Below, one piece after another: positions 32,741 to 40,508 of a DNA stretch of 64,000 bases. Source of the stretch: Sulfurifustis variabilis (GTDB taxonomy: Bacteria > Pseudomonadota > Gammaproteobacteria > Acidiferrobacterales > Sulfurifustaceae); assembly GCF_002355415.1 (NCBI RefSeq), contig NZ_AP014936.1:2480001-2544000 (forward strand). Reading direction: 5' to 3'. The stretch's first letter is position 1, and the number at the start of each line of letters is the position of its first letter. A program made the position numbers and the translations under genes. The notes below the pieces were generated by a model that saw only the letters and a list, made by a program, of their open reading frames with translations, had not been told where the DNA came from and did not search any database.

Positions 32741-32764
32741 TCCCGCCGCCTCCACCATACGAGA

Positions 32765-32802
32765 GAACCCCTTGACCCTTACGGGCAAGGGGTTCATTTT
32801 TT
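32765..32802 (+). terminator. Intrinsic terminator of ssrA
   Basis: GAACCCCTTG (32765-32774) pairs with CAAGGGGTTC (32786-32795), followed by ATTTTTT. It begins 8 bases after the tmRNA CCA. Confidence 0.92.
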
Positions 32803-32828
32803 GTGCCTCAAAAACCAGGGAGGACCTG

Positions 32829-33271
32829 ATGGCCGCGTACCGCAGAGTGCGCAGCCTGACGCCAGAGGAGGCGGCTTACATTGCCGGCGTCATTGACGGC
32901 GAGGGAACGATTTCGCTCTCCCGCCGACACGTGACCGACAACCGGCAGCTCGTGATCCGCATCAGCAATACTGAACGCGACTCGCTCGATTATATTCTGC
33001 AGATGGTTGGCGCAGGATTACCAGGAAGCGAACCGCCAAATCGAACCATACCCCGAGCGTCACCTACGCGATCGATAACCGTCAGGCGCTTTCCTTGCTT
33101 GAACAGATCGCCCCCTACTTACGCACTTACAAGGCGAAACGGGCGGAACTCGTACTACGAGACTGCCTCCGGCTGACGCCGCGAAATGGCAAGTACACTC
33201 CGCCCCTGCTCCGCCAGCGCGAGCATTTCATCGAGCGGTTTCTGCAACTCCGGCCGACGTTCGCTGCTTAG
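32829..33271 (+). pseudogene. Frameshifted LAGLIDADG homing endonuclease
   Basis: The ATG at 32829 follows a strong GGGAGG ribosome site. The first 63 residues include the single LAGLIDADG motif as AAYIAGVIDGEGTISLS. After MVGAG (near 33015) the frame is lost, and the uninterrupted version closes at 33176 with unrelated sequence. One base later the correct frame resumes (ITRKRTAKSNHTPSVTYAID, then LLEQIAPYLRTYKAKRAEL) and ends at 33271. Restoring one base near 33015-33017 gives a 147-residue single-motif endonuclease, which would act as a homodimer. It lies outside the intron, after the ssrA terminator. Confidence 0.88.
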
Positions 33272-33362
33272 CGACCTAAGAGATCGACAGCGGGATCCGG
33301 GTAGTCGTTAAGATGGTGGGAAGAGTGTTGCGCGGCACGTAGGGCACGCTCATTGTCATCCC

Positions 33363-35048
33363 ATGACGGCGTTACTAGTATGGCTTCGCGCGCGCATGCC
33401 GGCAGCCTCCATGGGTGACCTTCGCCTCCAGAGCACAGCTCGTTTTTCCGATCCCGTGAACGACGCCGGCCACCGACGGCTGCACCGGGCTTTTCGCGTC
33501 TTTGCGCTCGCGGTGGCGGTTCTGGTTACCGGAACCGGATTGATCGCCCTCGTCGGGTGGATGCTGGATCAACCGCTGCTCTCCAGCGCGCTGCCCGGTC
33601 AGCCGCGGCTCAAGGCGAACGCCGCATTCGCGCTCGTGCTGTGCGGCTCGGCCCTGGGCCTGCTGACCGTCGGGCGACCGGCTGCCGCACAGCGGGCGGG
33701 ACGTCTGCTCGCGGCGCTGGCCATCCTCGTGGGCGGGGCGACGCTCGTGCAATACCTCGCAAACGTCGACCTGGGCATAGACGAGCTGGTGTTCCGCGAT
33801 CTCGAGTCCCGGCGCTTCCCGGGCCGCATGTCGGCCGGCACCGCCGTCGATCTCGTGCTCATCGGTCTCGCGCTGCTCCTGCTCGATATCCGGCTGCGCA
33901 ACGGTCATCGGCCCGCCGACTGGCTGGCGCTGGTTGCCGGCGCGATCGCCCTCCTCGGCGTGGTCGCGCACCTGTACGACGCCCTCGCCCTCTACGAAGT
34001 GGTCTTCTACAGCGACGTCTCGCTGCACTCCGCGCTCGCGCTGCTGCTGCTCGCCCTCGGAATACTGGCCGCCCGTCCGGACGAGGGCCTGCTGCTCGTG
34101 ACGCTGCGCGAGGACGCGAGCGGGGTCGTGGCGCGCCGACTGCTGCCGACCGCCATCGGCCTGCCCATGCTCGTCGGCTGGCTGATCGCGTGGGCCGGCC
34201 GGGAACAGTACTACCGCCCGCAGTTCGGACTCGCGCTGTTCGCCCTCGCGAACATCGCCATGCTCACGCTGATCACCGCCTTGATCGCGCGGGCCCTGCA
34301 CCGCAGCGAGGACGACCGTCGCCGGGCGGAGGAACAGGCGCGGGCGAACCAGGAGGAGCTGCAGCGGCTGTACCATCAGCATGCGCTCGGAGCGCTCGCC
34401 TCGATTTTCGCGCACGAGATCAACCAGCCGCTGACGGCCATCGCCGGTTACAGCCGCACGAACCTGCGGCTGCTCGAGAGCGGAAGAACGGGCGATCAGT
34501 TGAGGCTCAATCTGGAACGGACCGTGCAGCAGGCGGACCGCGCGGCGGGCGTCATCCGCCAGATCCGCGGATTCCTTCGGGCGGGCGAGCTGCGGACGGA
34601 TCGCGTGGGCCTGACCGGCCTCATCCGCGATGTTCTGGCACAGACCGCCGCCGACGCCGCGGCGGAAAACATCGATCTGCGGCTTCGGGCCGACGAGGCG
34701 CCTGACGTGCTGGTCGATCGGACGGCGATCGAGAAGGTGCTGGTCAACCTGCTTCGCAACAGCATCGAAGCGATTCGCCTCGCCGGGTCGCCGGGCGGAC
34801 GGATCGAGATTTCCGCGGGCGAGGATGGCCCCGGGATGGCGCGGGTCACCGTGCGCGACAACGGGCCGGGCCTCGACGCGCAGTCGCGCGCGCACCTGTT
34901 CGAGCCGTTTCGTACGACCAAACCCGATGGTCTGGGCGTGGGGCTCGCGGTCAGCCGCACCATCATCGAGGCGCACGGCGGCAGGCTCTGGGCCGACGAC
35001 CCGGAGCGGGGCGCCGTCCTGCACTTCACCTTGATGCGCGCCACATGA
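33363..35048 (+). CDS. Membrane sensor histidine kinase with multi-helix input domain
   Basis: The 561-residue protein has a polytopic N-terminus of about eight helices (residues 45-320) and then a short coiled coil. The HisKA box IFAHEINQPLTAIAGY has the phospho-accepting His at 351. The ATPase domain has N-box LVNLLRNSIEAI and G-boxes DNGPGLD and GLGVGLAVSRTIIEAHGG. The EINQPL sequence is typical of FixL/DctB-type kinases. The signal is unknown. Its stop overlaps the regulator gene by four bases. Confidence 0.9.
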   Translation: MTALLVWLRARMPAASMGDLRLQSTARFSDPVNDAGHRRLHRAFRVFALAVAVLVTGTGLIALVGWMLDQPLLSSALPGQPRLKANAAFALVLCGSALGLLTVGRPAAAQRAGRLLAALAILVGGATLVQYLANVDLGIDELVFRDLESRRFPGRMSAGTAVDLVLIGLALLLLDIRLRNGHRPADWLALVAGAIALLGVVAHLYDALALYEVVFYSDVSLHSALALLLLALGILAARPDEGLLLVTLREDASGVVARRLLPTAIGLPMLVGWLIAWAGREQYYRPQFGLALFALANIAMLTLITALIARALHRSEDDRRRAEEQARANQEELQRLYHQHALGALASIFAHEINQPLTAIAGYSRTNLRLLESGRTGDQLRLNLERTVQQADRAAGVIRQIRGFLRAGELRTDRVGLTGLIRDVLAQTAADAAAENIDLRLRADEAPDVLVDRTAIEKVLVNLLRNSIEAIRLAGSPGGRIEISAGEDGPGMARVTVRDNGPGLDAQSRAHLFEPFRTTKPDGLGVGLAVSRTIIEAHGGRLWADDPERGAVLHFTLMRAT

Positions 35049-35689
35049 ACCCGATCGTCTTCCTGGTCGACGACGACGCGGCGGTGCGGGACGCCCTGCG
35101 CGGACTCCTCGAGGTCGAAGGTTTCGCCGTCGAGGCCTACGACAGCGCGACGGCGTTTCTCCAGCGCTATCGGCCGGAGCAACCCGGCTGCCTGATCCTC
35201 GACGTGCGGATGCCCGGCATGAGCGGCGCGGAGCTGCAGGCCGAGCTGGGAGCGCGCCGCATACGGATGCCCATCATCTTCCTCACCGGGCACGGCACGA
35301 TCCCCCTGTCCGTCCGCGCGGTAAAAGCGGGGGCAGTCGATTTCCTGGAGAAGCCCGTCAACCTCGACACGCTGCTCGCTCGCATAAGGGAAGCGATCGT
35401 CGTCGATACCCGCGAGCGGGCGGTCGGAGCCGTCCAGGCACAGGCGCGCTCGAAGCTCGCCCGGCTGTCCGCGCGCGAGCGGGAGATCGCCGTGCACGTG
35501 CTCGGCGGGCGCAGCAGCAAGGAGATCGCCCGCGCCCTGGGCATCAGTTCCCGTACCGTCGAGGTCCACCGCGGCCGCATGATGCTGAAGCTCGGCGCCC
35601 TCTCCGTGCTCGAGCTGGCCGCCATCGTACAGGCGAGCGGGCTCGACCTGTCCTCCCCCGACCCGGGCGTTTCCGAAACCGTTTCCTGA
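35045..35689 (+). CDS. FixJ/NarL-type response regulator
   Basis: The 214-residue protein has a receiver domain with VFLVDDD, the phosphorylation site Asp53 in LILDVRMPGMSG and the lysine in FLEKPVN. A LuxR-type helix-turn-helix follows (LSAREREIAVHVLGGRSSKE then GISSRTVEVHRG). It is translationally coupled to the kinase just upstream. The repeats at 35709-35734 downstream of the gene are a candidate target for it. Confidence 0.92.
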   Translation: MNPIVFLVDDDAAVRDALRGLLEVEGFAVEAYDSATAFLQRYRPEQPGCLILDVRMPGMSGAELQAELGARRIRMPIIFLTGHGTIPLSVRAVKAGAVDFLEKPVNLDTLLARIREAIVVDTRERAVGAVQAQARSKLARLSAREREIAVHVLGGRSSKEIARALGISSRTVEVHRGRMMLKLGALSVLELAAIVQASGLDLSSPDPGVSETVS

Positions 35690-35708
35690 CCCTGCCGGCT
35701 CGTCGACG

Positions 35709-35734
35709 TACGTATCGCTACGTACGTATGCGTA
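35709..35734. promoter_or_regulatory. Helically phased TACGTA repeats (candidate operator)
   Basis: TACGTA occurs at 35709-35714, 35719-35724 and 35723-35728, with TGCGTA at 35729-35734. Three of them are on an exact 10-bp period. The array lies between a FixJ-type regulator and the transporter gene at 35897, so it may control that gene. Confidence 0.5.
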
Positions 35735-35896
35735 CCTATTTCGCACCCGGATCGCCTTACTGGAAGATCGTCGGGCAACCGGAAAGGACATTCCGGGCAG
35801 GGCGATTAGAACACGGGAAACAATCAGATAGGCGACTCATGCCGACGCGCTTCCGCGCGACGGCATTCTCACCAACCGGAGGAGGAGTACATAGAT

Positions 35897-37486
35897 ATGG
35901 TCTACACGAAGAAAACGCCGTGGTTGTTCATCATCGGCGTCATCATGGTGGGCTACGCGTGGCTGGTGCAACAAGGAATGCTGAACGGCGTGCTGCAAAA
36001 CCTGCAGACCACGAAGCTCGCCGGCGAGATGGTGACGATGGGCTACATCTTCGGCGCCATCGCCGTGGTGGTCGGGCTCTGGCAGATGCTCGCCTCCCCC
36101 AGGGAAGGCAACTTCGATTACTACCTCTCGACCATCGCCGGTGCGATGTTCATCCTGCTGCTGGTCTTCGTCGTCAAATACTATGCCGAGCCTCTCTTCA
36201 AGATGTGGGGCAAAATGTCCAAGGACGCGATCGGCTGGGACTTCGCGTCCACGCTCGGCTTCAACTACATCCTGCTCGGCATCATCGCCGGCATGGTCGT
36301 GGTAAACCTGTTCAAGGTGCCGTCATGGGCCGAGAACGGCGTGCGGCTGTCGCGCCTGGGGTTGAAGAGCGGCGTCATCCTGCTGGGCGCCCTGTACTCG
36401 GCCGCGGAACTCACCCAGCTTGGCGGGCTGTCGATTATTCTCATCGGGTTCTTCGTGCTCGGCTCGGTCGGCATGGTGCTGTGGCTCGGGCGGCTGCGGC
36501 GCGTCTCGAACTCCCTGGGCGGTGTGCTCTCCGCCGGTGTCGGCGTGTGCGGCGTCTCGGCGGCGGTGGCATCGGCCCCCGTGGTGCAGGCCAAGTCCTC
36601 CGAGATCGCCTACACCATCGGCACGATCCTGCTCTGGGGCGTGCTCATGATGTTCATCTTCCCGCCGGTGGGTCGGGCCCTGGGCCTGGGCTACATCCAG
36701 TTCGGCGCGTGGGCGGGCACGGGCATCCTCAACTCCGCGCAGGTCGCGGCCGCGGCGCTGATCTTCCAGCCGAACGGCATCGAGACCCTGAAGGTCGCCG
36801 AGATCTTCAACATCACCCGCATCCTGTTCCTGCCGATCATCGTGATGTGGCTCGCGGTGTGGTACGTGAAGCGCGAGGTAACGGGTGACCGCGTGAACCT
36901 GGGCCAGGTGATCGTCGGCAAGTTCCCGGTGTTCGTGCTCGGCTTCATCCTGCTCTTCGCCCTCTCGACCACGGGTATCTTCGCCCCGGCGCAGCATTAT
37001 CAGGGCAAGTACTTCGACAACTCCGAGAAGGTCATGGTCAAGACCGACAAGGTCACGGGCAAGACCACGAGCAAGATGGTGACCGACGAGCAGGCGGCGC
37101 TGCTGCAGGCCGAGCTGCCCAAGGTCCAGCGCGAGGACCAGCGGGCGGCCCTGGAGCGGCTGATCGCGGAGCGCAAGGTGGCTTCCATCGACCACGACAC
37201 CACTCTTCGCGGCCTGGTCAACGCGAAGGTGCTGTCGAAGGACGCCAACAAGGTTCTCTCCGACTCGCACAAGGCGGTCTACCACACGGCCAAGCGCATC
37301 GCCTGGTTCCGGGATCTGATCGTCTGGTTCTTCGCCTTCGGCCTCACCGGCCTCGGCATGCAGATCACGTTCAGCTCGATCGCCCAGGCGGGCGGGCAGC
37401 CGCTCTTCATCGGCACCGTCGTCGGCCTCACCAAGGCGATCGGCTCGCTCGTCGTGATCCTGCTCTTCGTCCACGAAAAGATCTGA
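35897..37486 (+). CDS. YeiH/UPF0324-family transporter (putative sulfate exporter)
   Basis: The 529-residue polytopic protein has the family core GGVLSAGVGVCGVSAAVASAPV (residues about 212-233) and ILNSAQVAAAALIFQPNG. These match the putative sulfate-exporter family, normally about 340 residues. This version has extra N-terminal helices and an insert of about 100 charged residues (about 375-470, starting QHYQGKYFDNSEKVMVKTDK) before the last helices. It has a strong GGAGGAGGAG ribosome site. Sulfur-compound export would fit a sulfur oxidiser, but the substrate is inferred only. Confidence 0.8.
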   Translation: MVYTKKTPWLFIIGVIMVGYAWLVQQGMLNGVLQNLQTTKLAGEMVTMGYIFGAIAVVVGLWQMLASPREGNFDYYLSTIAGAMFILLLVFVVKYYAEPLFKMWGKMSKDAIGWDFASTLGFNYILLGIIAGMVVVNLFKVPSWAENGVRLSRLGLKSGVILLGALYSAAELTQLGGLSIILIGFFVLGSVGMVLWLGRLRRVSNSLGGVLSAGVGVCGVSAAVASAPVVQAKSSEIAYTIGTILLWGVLMMFIFPPVGRALGLGYIQFGAWAGTGILNSAQVAAAALIFQPNGIETLKVAEIFNITRILFLPIIVMWLAVWYVKREVTGDRVNLGQVIVGKFPVFVLGFILLFALSTTGIFAPAQHYQGKYFDNSEKVMVKTDKVTGKTTSKMVTDEQAALLQAELPKVQREDQRAALERLIAERKVASIDHDTTLRGLVNAKVLSKDANKVLSDSHKAVYHTAKRIAWFRDLIVWFFAFGLTGLGMQITFSSIAQAGGQPLFIGTVVGLTKAIGSLVVILLFVHEKI

Positions 37487-37496
37487 GGAAACTGCC

Positions 37497-37628
37497 ATGG
37501 CTGACAAACCCAAGTTCGAGCGCGGCACGGCGCTCTCCATCTTCAAGAGCGACCGCGCCGAGGACTTCATGGCGCTGATCGTGGCGCTCATCATCGTCGC
37601 GATTGTTGTGGCTTTCGTTCCGAGGTAG
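37497..37628 (+). CDS. 43-residue single-helix membrane protein downstream of the YeiH-like gene
   Basis: The ATG at 37497, ten bases after the transporter stop and following GAGGAAACTGCC, opens a frame for MADKPKFERGTALSIFKS then DRAEDFMALIVALIIVAIVVAFVPR. One clean membrane helix occupies residues 26-42 after a charged N-terminus. A strong terminator follows at once, so it is the last gene of a two-gene operon. It may be a small subunit or regulator of the transporter. Confidence 0.75.
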   Translation: MADKPKFERGTALSIFKSDRAEDFMALIVALIIVAIVVAFVPR

Positions 37629-37647
37629 CGACTCCTCCGAACGAATT

Positions 37648-37681
37648 GCCCCGGGGCTCGTGTGGCCCCGGGGCTTTTTTT
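37648..37681 (+). terminator. Intrinsic terminator of the YeiH-like operon
   Basis: GCCCCGGGGC (37648-37657) pairs with a second copy (37665-37674) around a 7-base loop, followed by TTTTTTT. Confidence 0.93.
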
Positions 37682-37801
37682 CGCCCGCGATCCGTTCCTG
37701 CCTGGAGGGCCGGCGCGGAACTCGCGCGCGGCGTCCCGCCGCGGCCATAGGTGGCCGCTTCGGGGTAGTACCCGCGAACCAAGGCAGTTAGTCTCGGGCC
37801 C

Positions 37802-39757
37802 ATGCATCCCCTCGATGCCGGTCTGCTGATTGCCTTCATCGTCTACTGCCTGGCGGCCGGCCTGCGCTCGCGGCGGCATGCGTCGCGCAGCCTCGAGCAG
37901 TACTTTCTCGCCGGGCGCACCCTCAAGGGCTGGCAGGCCGGAATCAGCATGGCGGCGACGCAGTTCGCGGCCGACACGCCTCTGCTCGTCACGGGACTCG
38001 TGGCGACGGCGGGAATCTTCGCGCTGTGGCGGCTCTGGATCTACGCGCTCGCCTTTCTCATGCTCGGCTTCGTGTTCGCCGCGGCGTGGCGCCGGTCGGG
38101 CGTACTGACCGATGCGGAGCTGACGGAGGTGCGCTACGGGACGCGGGCGGCGCTCTGGTTGCGGGCGATCAAGGCGCTGTACTTCGGGACCGTGTTCAAC
38201 TGCACGGTGCTCGCGATGGTACTGCTCGCGGCGACGCAGATCGCCGAGCCGTTTCTGCTGTGGCACGACTGGCTGCCGGCCGCCGTCTTCGATCCCCTCG
38301 CCGGCTTCATGGAGCGGGTCGGCGTCCCGCTCACCGTGCTCGAACCCGGTAGCGCCGACGTCTGGGAGCGGTCGGCGGCGAACCTGCTCTCGCTCGGCGC
38401 CATCGTCGCGGTCACCGCGCTCTATTCCGCAACCGGCGGCTTGCGAGGCGTGGTCGCGACCGACGTCGTGCAGTTCGCCGTCGCCATGATCGCGACCGCC
38501 GCGTTCGCGTGGCTCGTCGTGGACCGCGCGGGCGGCATGGAGGAGGTGGTATCGCATCTCAAACGGTTGTTTCCCGAGGACGGGTCGGCCGGGCTTTCGG
38601 CGAGCGAGCTGCTCGCCTTCACGCCCGACAGGGCGAAGGACACCTCGGCGTTGCTGCTGCTCGTCGTCGGCCTGCAATGGCTCGTGCAGATGAACGCGGA
38701 CGGCACCGGCTACCTCGCGCAGCGATCGATGGCCTGCGCCACCGATCGCGATGCGCGCGTCGCGGCGGTGGTGTTCACCTTCGCTCAGGTGCTGTTGCGC
38801 AGCCTCCTGTGGCTTCCCCTGGCGCTCGGCCTCCTCGTCCTCTTTCCGCCGGACCTCGGCGCGCCGCTCGCGGAGCAGGCGGGCGTCCGCGAACGCACCT
38901 ACGTGGAGGGCATCGCGGAGGTGCTGCCGGCAGGGCTTCGCGGTCTCATGCTCGTCGGCATGTTCGCGGCGCTCGCCTCGACACTCGACACGCACCTCAA
39001 CTGGGGCGCGTCGTACTGGACCAACGACCTCTACAAGCGTCTGCTCTGGGAACAGTGGCTCAAGCGACGCCCGTCCGAGCGCGGGCTCGTGTGGGTGGCC
39101 CGCGGCGCGAATCTCCTCATTCTCGCGATCGCGGTCGCCATCCTGCCGTGGCTCTCGTCGATTCAGACCGCCTGGCGAGCCAGCCTTCTTCTCGGCGCCG
39201 GCATGGGCGTCATGCTCGTGCTGCGATGGATCTGGTGGCGCATCAACGCCTGGGGCGAACTTGCCACGATCGTCGTCTCCACGCTCCTCGCGCCGGCATT
39301 GCTCTACGCGTTCACCGACGAGCAGGACGCGCTGCGCCTCCTGCTCATGGCGACGGCGGCCACGGGCGCCGGCGTCGCGACCTCGCTCGTGACGGGCCCG
39401 GAGGATCGCGTTCGCCTGATCGCGTTCTACCGGCGCGCGCATCCGCCCGGGTTCTGGGGACCGGTCGCCGACGCGGCCGGCGAGGCCCGCGCCGACGGGC
39501 CTCGGCGCCTGGCTCGCGCCGCGTTCGCCGCCGTGGCGGCCGCCTTTTCGGTCTTCTGTCTCCTGACGGGAATCGGGGCGTGGCTCGTCGAGAGCCCGCC
39601 GCCGGCGGGGATCGGGTCCCGGACGCTCTGGATCTCCGCGCTGATCGTCGTGGGTGTCGGACTCGTGCCGGTGTGGGTGCGTCTCGGTTTCCGGGCGCCG
39701 GCGATCGCGGCTGCCGCCACGACCGCCCGCGAATCGGGACCTCAGTCGATCACGTAG
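37802..39757 (+). CDS. Sodium:solute symporter family transporter
   Basis: The 651-residue inner-membrane protein has about 13-14 helices. It starts MHPLDAGLLIAFIVYCLAAG and carries the family block SLEQYFLAGRTLKGWQAGIS. Another SSS feature is LMLVGMFAALASTLDTHLNWGASY, the region of the sodium site. It is longer than most members (about 500) because of an extended C-terminus. The substrate is unknown. Its 3' end overlaps the convergent mutase gene by 16 bases. Confidence 0.85.
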   Translation: MHPLDAGLLIAFIVYCLAAGLRSRRHASRSLEQYFLAGRTLKGWQAGISMAATQFAADTPLLVTGLVATAGIFALWRLWIYALAFLMLGFVFAAAWRRSGVLTDAELTEVRYGTRAALWLRAIKALYFGTVFNCTVLAMVLLAATQIAEPFLLWHDWLPAAVFDPLAGFMERVGVPLTVLEPGSADVWERSAANLLSLGAIVAVTALYSATGGLRGVVATDVVQFAVAMIATAAFAWLVVDRAGGMEEVVSHLKRLFPEDGSAGLSASELLAFTPDRAKDTSALLLLVVGLQWLVQMNADGTGYLAQRSMACATDRDARVAAVVFTFAQVLLRSLLWLPLALGLLVLFPPDLGAPLAEQAGVRERTYVEGIAEVLPAGLRGLMLVGMFAALASTLDTHLNWGASYWTNDLYKRLLWEQWLKRRPSERGLVWVARGANLLILAIAVAILPWLSSIQTAWRASLLLGAGMGVMLVLRWIWWRINAWGELATIVVSTLLAPALLYAFTDEQDALRLLLMATAATGAGVATSLVTGPEDRVRLIAFYRRAHPPGFWGPVADAAGEARADGPRRLARAAFAAVAAAFSVFCLLTGIGAWLVESPPPAGIGSRTLWISALIVVGVGLVPVWVRLGFRAPAIAAAATTARESGPQSIT

Positions 39758-40413
39758 AGGGCGTAATCGGTGCCGAGCGGGTTCTCGTGCGTCAGCTCCT
39801 CGACGATGTCCATCTTCTCGAAGTAGCGGCGCACCGCGCGCATGGAGTTGCCGTGGAGCGAGAGCGCCACGTTGATGCGCTCGCGCTTGATGCGGGCGAC
39901 GAGCTCGTCCAGGAACGGCCAGACGCGTTCCTCCACCATCTGGATGCTCTCGCCGTTCGGCGGGGGGACATCGTAGCCGCGACGCCAGAGGACGGCCTTC
40001 TCCGGATCCATGCGCATCGCGTCCTCCTTGCTCTTGCCCATGAGATCCCCGTAGTTGCGTTCCTTGATGCGCCAGTCCTCCTCGAAGCGCACTCCCGGCA
40101 CCTGCTCCAGCGCCAGCCGGGCCGTCTCCTTCGAGCGCACGAGATCGGAGGTCACGGCGAGGTCGATCTTGAGCGCCTTGAGTTTCGGGGCGAGGACGCG
40201 CGCCTGGTCGCGGCCCCGCGCGGTCAACGGCGAGTCGCGCCAGCCGGAAAAGATGCGGTTCACGTTGTCCTCGGATTCGCCGTGCCGGAAAACGACCACG
40301 AAGTTCTGACCGGACGCGGGCTCGGCCTTCGGCAGCTCCTTCTTGTGCTTCCCGGGATCCTTGATCGACTCCTCCGCCGCCTGGCGGATCTTCTGCCACA
40401 AGGCCTCGTCCAT
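39742..40413 (-). CDS. 2,3-bisphosphoglycerate-dependent phosphoglycerate mutase-like protein
   Basis: The 223-residue protein has the histidine phosphatase motif VVFRHGESEDNVNRIFSGW, the acid/base region IKERNYGDLMGKS and the second histidine in LHGNSMRAVRRY. These match cofactor-dependent phosphoglycerate mutases, which interconvert 3- and 2-phosphoglycerate. An unusual hydrophilic extension of about 35 residues precedes the catalytic RHG. A general phosphatase role is possible. Confidence 0.82.
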   Translation of the reverse strand: MDEALWQKIRQAAEESIKDPGKHKKELPKAEPASGQNFVVVFRHGESEDNVNRIFSGWRDSPLTARGRDQARVLAPKLKALKIDLAVTSDLVRSKETARLALEQVPGVRFEEDWRIKERNYGDLMGKSKEDAMRMDPEKAVLWRRGYDVPPPNGESIQMVEERVWPFLDELVARIKRERINVALSLHGNSMRAVRRYFEKMDIVEELTHENPLGTDYALYVID

Positions 40414-40508
40414 TGCTTCTCCGTTGATGGGCCGTGCTTTCGCCCCATCTTAACCCGCCCGATCCCTGCCGGCACCCGAGGTGGACGCACCAATACCCCG
40501 GCGCTAGC

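Larger units (their letters stand above)
32141..32757 (+). ncRNA. ssrA: tmRNA (ssrA), interrupted by an intron in the T-loop
   Basis: tmRNA rescues stalled ribosomes by trans-translation. The 5' strand GGGGGCG (32141-32147) pairs with CGCCTCC (32747-32753) to form the acceptor stem, followed by A and an encoded CCA (32755-32757). The tag frame at 32232-32264 encodes ANDDNYALAA then TAA. The T-arm is split: GCGGG-TTCGAT ends at 32479 and T-CCCGC resumes at 32741. Removing 32480-32740 restores a perfect T-arm and a mature RNA of about 356 nt. Without splicing the tRNA-like domain would be broken. Confidence 0.95.

Noticed and set aside
32772-33176. Endonuclease frame starting inside the ssrA terminator
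   Set aside because: The upstream start has no ribosome site and lies in the terminator stem; ATG 32829 has a strong site and matches the family start. The 33176 end is a frameshift artefact.
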